From: a virus
Virus record (IMG/VR): IMGVR_UViG_3300046454_001028
Coordinates: 1-43,196 of that record
Length of the DNA: 43,196 nt
Direction: 5' to 3' (one strand)
Part shown: positions 39,980 to 43,196 of the stretch, one piece after another
How the letters are laid out: every line of letters starts with the position of its first letter
Position numbering within the stretch: position 1 is the first letter of the stretch
Translations under genes and position numbers: made by a program
The notes under the pieces: generated by a model
The model's database searches: none
Told to the model about the DNA's origin: nothing
Seen by the model: only the letters and a program-made list of their open reading frames with translations

Positions 39980-41026
39980 TCATTGGACGGTCCCGTTCGC
40001 GCGCACGCTGCCTGCGCCACGGATCGGCACGCTGAATCTGGTCGAGCTGCTGGCATGCACGCCGCCACGCCCGTCGATCATCGCGAAGGCCAGCACCCTG
40101 CGCTGGATCGAGGCGTTGGCGCTCAGGCTGCCCACGCCGCCGATGCCGGCGCGGACCTGCGGCGGACCCACGCCGCGCATGGTGCCGACGCCGTCGATGC
40201 GCGCCGCCGCCGCCAGCTTTTGGCCCAGCAGCGGCACCGCATTCGCCGCCACCCCGCCACGCCCCGCCATACCACTGCCGCGCGCGGCGACCTGGGTGGT
40301 GGCCGAGGCGCGCACCGTAGCGACCCCCCGGAGCGTCACCGGCAGGCCGACCACGTCGGCGGTGGCCTGCACGCCACCGATGCCGCCGATGACCGAGCCG
40401 ACATGGTAGGGCGCGGCGGTGCTGGGGTTGAACGAGTAGGTGACCGAGACGCCGGTCGGACGCGGGATGACGCCGGACTGCGAGATGATCGCCGCCGTGA
40501 CCGGGGTCGGTTGGAACTCAAAGATGTAGCTGATCGACATATCCTGGTTGTCGACCACGTAAGCCCGGCCCTGCGAGGCGAACAGGTTGATCAGGATCTG
40601 GTTGATCGACGGGATCGAGCCGTTGGTGATGTTGAACATCGCCTTGGCCAGGATCAGCGTGCGATAGCCCTCGTCGTTGAGCACGTAGTTCGCGGTGAGC
40701 GGCTGGTTGGAATAGAAGATGCCGCCGCCCTGCGCTGCGGTGGGCGCCACCCATGACGTGTTGAACGGCCACGCCGATTGCACGGTCGCCTCATTGAACC
40801 CCCAATAGGGGTCGGTGGTCTGGATCTTGAGCACCCGGCCCACCGCGACGATGCGGCCCCAGACGTCGAGGCCGTAGCCCCGCGCGGTGTCGACGTTCCA
40901 GATGAAATTATAGAAGTCCTCCAGATCCTGCTTCGGGTCGATCCACTGATTGATGGCGTAGAGCAATGTCTGGATGGTCGGCGACTGATTGTATTGACTG
41001 ATAACGGTGCCTTGCCAATTGATCAC
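39980..41026 (-). CDS. Baseplate wedge protein (DUF2612, Phage_Wedge1-like)
   Basis: A 348-aa protein. GTG 41026 overlaps the J stop (GTGA). N-terminal part QYNQSPTIQTLLYAINQWID, YNFIWNVDTARGYGLDVWGR and then LRILILAKAMFNITNGSI-like text typical of DUF2612. The last 150 residues are a Gly/Ala/Val-rich degenerate repeat (GVGxxRAx and similar), perhaps an added fibre-linked segment. It would sit between baseplate J and fibres. Start GTG is fixed by overlap. Confidence 0.75.
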   Translation of the reverse strand: MINWQGTVISQYNQSPTIQTLLYAINQWIDPKQDLEDFYNFIWNVDTARGYGLDVWGRIVAVGRVLKIQTTDPYWGFNEATVQSAWPFNTSWVAPTAAQGGGIFYSNQPLTANYVLNDEGYRTLILAKAMFNITNGSIPSINQILINLFASQGRAYVVDNQDMSISYIFEFQPTPVTAAIISQSGVIPRPTGVSVTYSFNPSTAAPYHVGSVIGGIGGVQATADVVGLPVTLRGVATVRASATTQVAARGSGMAGRGGVAANAVPLLGQKLAAAARIDGVGTMRGVGPPQVRAGIGGVGSLSANASIQRRVLAFAMIDGRGGVHASSSTRFSVPIRGAGSVRANGTVQ

Positions 41027-42489
41027 GGCGCCGAAACCAGTGCGATGGAGATGTTGGCCGCCGACAGGACTGGCGCGTGGGCAACGCCGACCGCCACGTC
41101 GTCCAGGGTCGGTATCATGGAGAACATCGCCTCAGAGGTAATCGCCGGGGTCGGCGCCATGTTGAGGTTGTAGGTGCCGACGCCGCCGGTGCCGGTGCCA
41201 AGCGAGACGATGCGGGTGCCGTCCATAACGACGTGAGCAGAGTCCACCGGGGCAGTAGCAGCCACGGTTTGCCCGATGGCGATGGCGCCGGTGGTCATGG
41301 CGGAGACGGTCATCACGGTGCCGCTGATCGCGGCGGTGAACTGCGCCGCCGGTGCCACGCTCGATCCCAGCTTGATCGACACGAGCTGCACCCACGGGCC
41401 AAGCCCGGCGACCGCCGCATAGTAGCGCGAGGCGAACACCGTCGAGCCGATCCTGGCGCGCGAGCCGCCGTCGGCACCGCTCCACGCGTTCAGCACTACG
41501 TTCTGCACCTGGATCAGCGCGTCCTGCGGGACCTGCACGCTGTTGATCAGCGTCACCAGCATGACGAAGGTCTGCGGCGCCGCGTTCTGATAGGTGATCG
41601 GGTAGCTGGGTGCGGGCGGCGAGTAGCCGCCGTTGGTGTCATACACCGTGATCGTGGTGTTGCCCGCCATGTTGCAGCCCGGCGCCTTGCGGGTGAAGAT
41701 CGCATTGGCGATGTCGGCGCCGATACCACCCGAGACGCACACATAGAGCGAGTGCGGCTGCAGCGTGACACCGTCCACGGTGACCGCCGAGCTGGTGAAG
41801 TTTTCCGTGACATAGGCGTCGAGCACGTCGTTGACGTTCAGCACGGCGCCCAGCACCGAGGCCAGCATGCCCGCCGAATTGCCGGCCACCGAATTGAAGC
41901 GCCGGCGTTCGAACTGCGCGCGCGTCTCGACGTCCTGGCCGACCACGCCATCGGCGTTGTTGATGATGGCGTCCCAGCCGGGAATGACGTTGTAGACCCT
42001 GTTCAACGAGCCGGTCGGACACGAGATCGGCCCCATCACGTTACATTCGAATGGCACCGTCGCGGTGCCGTCGGCGCCGATCACGCCCTGCGCGGTCGAG
42101 GTATAGAAATTGCCGTCCTTCGCCAGCGCCATCACGCCGACCGGGATGACCACGCCTTGCAGGCCGATGCAGGTCGCCTGCACCGTGGTCGGCAATGCCG
42201 GATAGCGGGTCAGGAAATAGATGCGACCGATGCCGTCCTGCATGCGGCCTTGCGAATAGGCCGGGTCGACGTTCTGCGTCAGCAGCAGGAACTGATCGTT
42301 CTTGTCCGAGATGATCGCCGCCTCGGTGGTGGCGAGCTGACCCTGCGGGGTCTCCAGTGCAGGGTTCAAGGCGCCGCCGAAGCAGGCGTTCAGATCGGCC
42401 CGCACACCCTTGAGGATGTCCTGTTCGGTCGGCAGGAGAAATCCGGTGTCAGTCCATCGTGGGCGCGGAACACTTGTTGTGCCACTCAC
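41023..42489 (-). CDS. Baseplate J-like protein
   Basis: A 488-aa protein. GTG 42489 has AGGGAGG 5 nt upstream. Early motif LLPTEQDILKGVRADLNACF, then TTEAAIISDKNDQFLLLTQN, GRIYFLTRYPALPTTVQATC, and DVETRAQFERRRFNSVAGNS: the usual baseplate J pattern. An inserted beta domain near 375-445 (FTAAISGTVMTVSAMTTGAI and TGTGGVGTYNLN) resembles the start of the next gene's product. Part of the wedge of a contractile tail. Confidence 0.8.
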   Translation of the reverse strand: MSGTTSVPRPRWTDTGFLLPTEQDILKGVRADLNACFGGALNPALETPQGQLATTEAAIISDKNDQFLLLTQNVDPAYSQGRMQDGIGRIYFLTRYPALPTTVQATCIGLQGVVIPVGVMALAKDGNFYTSTAQGVIGADGTATVPFECNVMGPISCPTGSLNRVYNVIPGWDAIINNADGVVGQDVETRAQFERRRFNSVAGNSAGMLASVLGAVLNVNDVLDAYVTENFTSSAVTVDGVTLQPHSLYVCVSGGIGADIANAIFTRKAPGCNMAGNTTITVYDTNGGYSPPAPSYPITYQNAAPQTFVMLVTLINSVQVPQDALIQVQNVVLNAWSGADGGSRARIGSTVFASRYYAAVAGLGPWVQLVSIKLGSSVAPAAQFTAAISGTVMTVSAMTTGAIAIGQTVAATAPVDSAHVVMDGTRIVSLGTGTGGVGTYNLNMAPTPAITSEAMFSMIPTLDDVAVGVAHAPVLSAANISIALVSAP

Positions 42490-42519
42490 ATGGACCTCCC
42501 TTACGCCATGTGGGCGTTG

Positions 42520-43080
42520 CTATGTGGGGGCAAAGTAACCGAGGAAATACCGCGTGTTGAGTTCGGTCCAGTTGGGGTCCTCGGTGCCCTGACTATCCCA
42601 GAACGCCAGATCGCCGGTGAACCCGAGATAGGCGTCGCGCACGATCTTGCAGCGATCCAGTGCCAGCACGCCACCGATGATCAGATTGCCGTCGCGCCCG
42701 AGATCGATGTAGAGGCCGGTGGTGCGCTGATAGACGTTGATGTTGCAGTTTATGCCGTTCAGGCTGATCGTCAGGGTCTGCGCCGGCACCGCCAGCAACG
42801 GCACGACATATCGCGTCGTCGCGGGCACCAGCAGCGAGGCCTGAGCCAGATCCTCCGCACCCGACGTCATCGGCGCGGTAGCGACGCCGAGCGGCAGGCG
42901 CCGGTTGAGCGCGTAGGTGCCCTGGGTCCCCTGGGCGGTGCCGAGTGCGGTGATGCGGACATCGGACGGCACGTGATCGCCGTTGATGGTATGGCCGACC
43001 GCCAGCGAGCCGGCCTGCACATCGCCGACCAGCAGCGTGTTGCCGTCGATGGAACCGGTGAAGCGCGACAGGATGATCAT
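42520..43080 (-). CDS. Baseplate plug-like protein with N-terminal beta domain
   Basis: A 186-aa protein. ATG 43080 overlaps the upstream stop (TGATG). The N-terminal 60 residues (RFTGSIDGNTLLVGDVQAGS and GTAQGTQGTYALNR) match the insert in baseplate J. The C-terminus (VPAQTLTISLNGINCNINVY; GLYIDLGRDGNLIIGGVLAL) fits the baseplate plug/DUF6983-like family. In contractile phages it would close the tube at the hub. Assignment of family is tentative. Confidence 0.6.
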   Translation of the reverse strand: MIILSRFTGSIDGNTLLVGDVQAGSLAVGHTINGDHVPSDVRITALGTAQGTQGTYALNRRLPLGVATAPMTSGAEDLAQASLLVPATTRYVVPLLAVPAQTLTISLNGINCNINVYQRTTGLYIDLGRDGNLIIGGVLALDRCKIVRDAYLGFTGDLAFWDSQGTEDPNWTELNTRYFLGYFAPT

Positions 43081-43196
43081 CAGAAGAAAAACGATGTCGG
43101 CGGCACCGTTGTGCCGTCCTGTGGTGGCACCGGCAGTGGTGGAGCGGTCTGAGTTGGTGCGTGCGGATGCGAAGCGTCTGGCATGTTGGCCGGCGG
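43080..43196 (-). CDS. C-terminus of an upstream tail gene (partial)
   Basis: The frame is open to the right window edge and ends at TGA 43080-43082, overlapping the next start (TGATG). The visible 38 residues are Pro/Thr/His-rich (MPDASHPHAPTQTAPPLPVP) and end TSFFF. Such tails occur on baseplate spike or hub proteins. An internal ATG could even make it a short peptide. No domain visible. Confidence 0.5.
   Translation of the reverse strand, partial: PPANMPDASHPHAPTQTAPPLPVPPQDGTTVPPTSFFF

Noticed and set aside
1-43196. tRNA or rRNA genes
   Set aside because: No cloverleaf with a T-arm GTTCRA-type box or acceptor end was found by eye on either strand. A tRNA scan would decide it.

Overview
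The window is a GC-rich, very densely packed piece of a tailed-phage genome. The baseplate J, wedge and plug-like proteins point to a contractile-tail (myovirus-type) phage. Many Zn-ribbon and small proteins look like those of alphaproteobacterial phages, and two encoded proteins end in PEP-CTERM sorting signals, so the host is probably a Gram-negative proteobacterium with an exosortase. The host assignment is inference. No tRNA, rRNA, integrase, lysis gene, insertion sequence or CRISPR array was seen.

Layout from left to right. (1) 1-3096, minus strand: small terminase, large terminase and the first 382 codons of a DUF1073-type portal running off the left edge. (2) 3173-10502, plus strand: an early-type set of small genes in coupled runs (DUF6011-like, a C-terminal Zn protein, a secreted protein, HTH proteins, DUF932). 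One small minus-strand gene (6577-6771) is embedded. Two near-identical promoter/operator/leader units sit at 3116 and 5417. (3) 10468-22725, minus strand: replication and DNA metabolism. It carries an RHH regulator, VRR-NUC nuclease, coiled-coil protein, TOPRIM primase-ATPase, ExoX-C-like protein, SF2 helicase and many small genes joined by ATGA or TGATG overlaps. A 126-bp concentric palindrome (16816-16941), three tandem 13-mers (15275-15313) and a structured-RNA candidate with terminator (19516-19649) lie in its gaps. (4) 22793-27447, plus strand: Gp157-like protein, ERF annealing protein, small membrane and coiled-coil proteins, two PEP-CTERM proteins and an FkbM methyltransferase. (5) 27524-43196, minus strand: late tail genes. 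Transcription enters from the right edge through plug-like protein, baseplate J, wedge, S74 fibre, gp25-like protein, a 1867-aa fibre, a triplicated 1167-aa fibre, a Pro-rich protein and a small protein, and ends at a strong terminator at 27413-27443.

The terminase-portal run leaves at the left edge and the baseplate run enters at the right edge on the same strand. The simplest reading is a circular or circularly permuted phage genome whose head and tail-tube genes lie outside the window.

Likely logic: the divergent control regions at about 3.1, 6.9 and 22.7 kb switch between terminase, early and replication transcripts. The replication block uses primase-ATPase, helicase and nuclease with ERF-mediated recombination. 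The fibre block of about 11 kb sets host range, and the PEP-CTERM and FkbM genes look like host-altering accessory genes.
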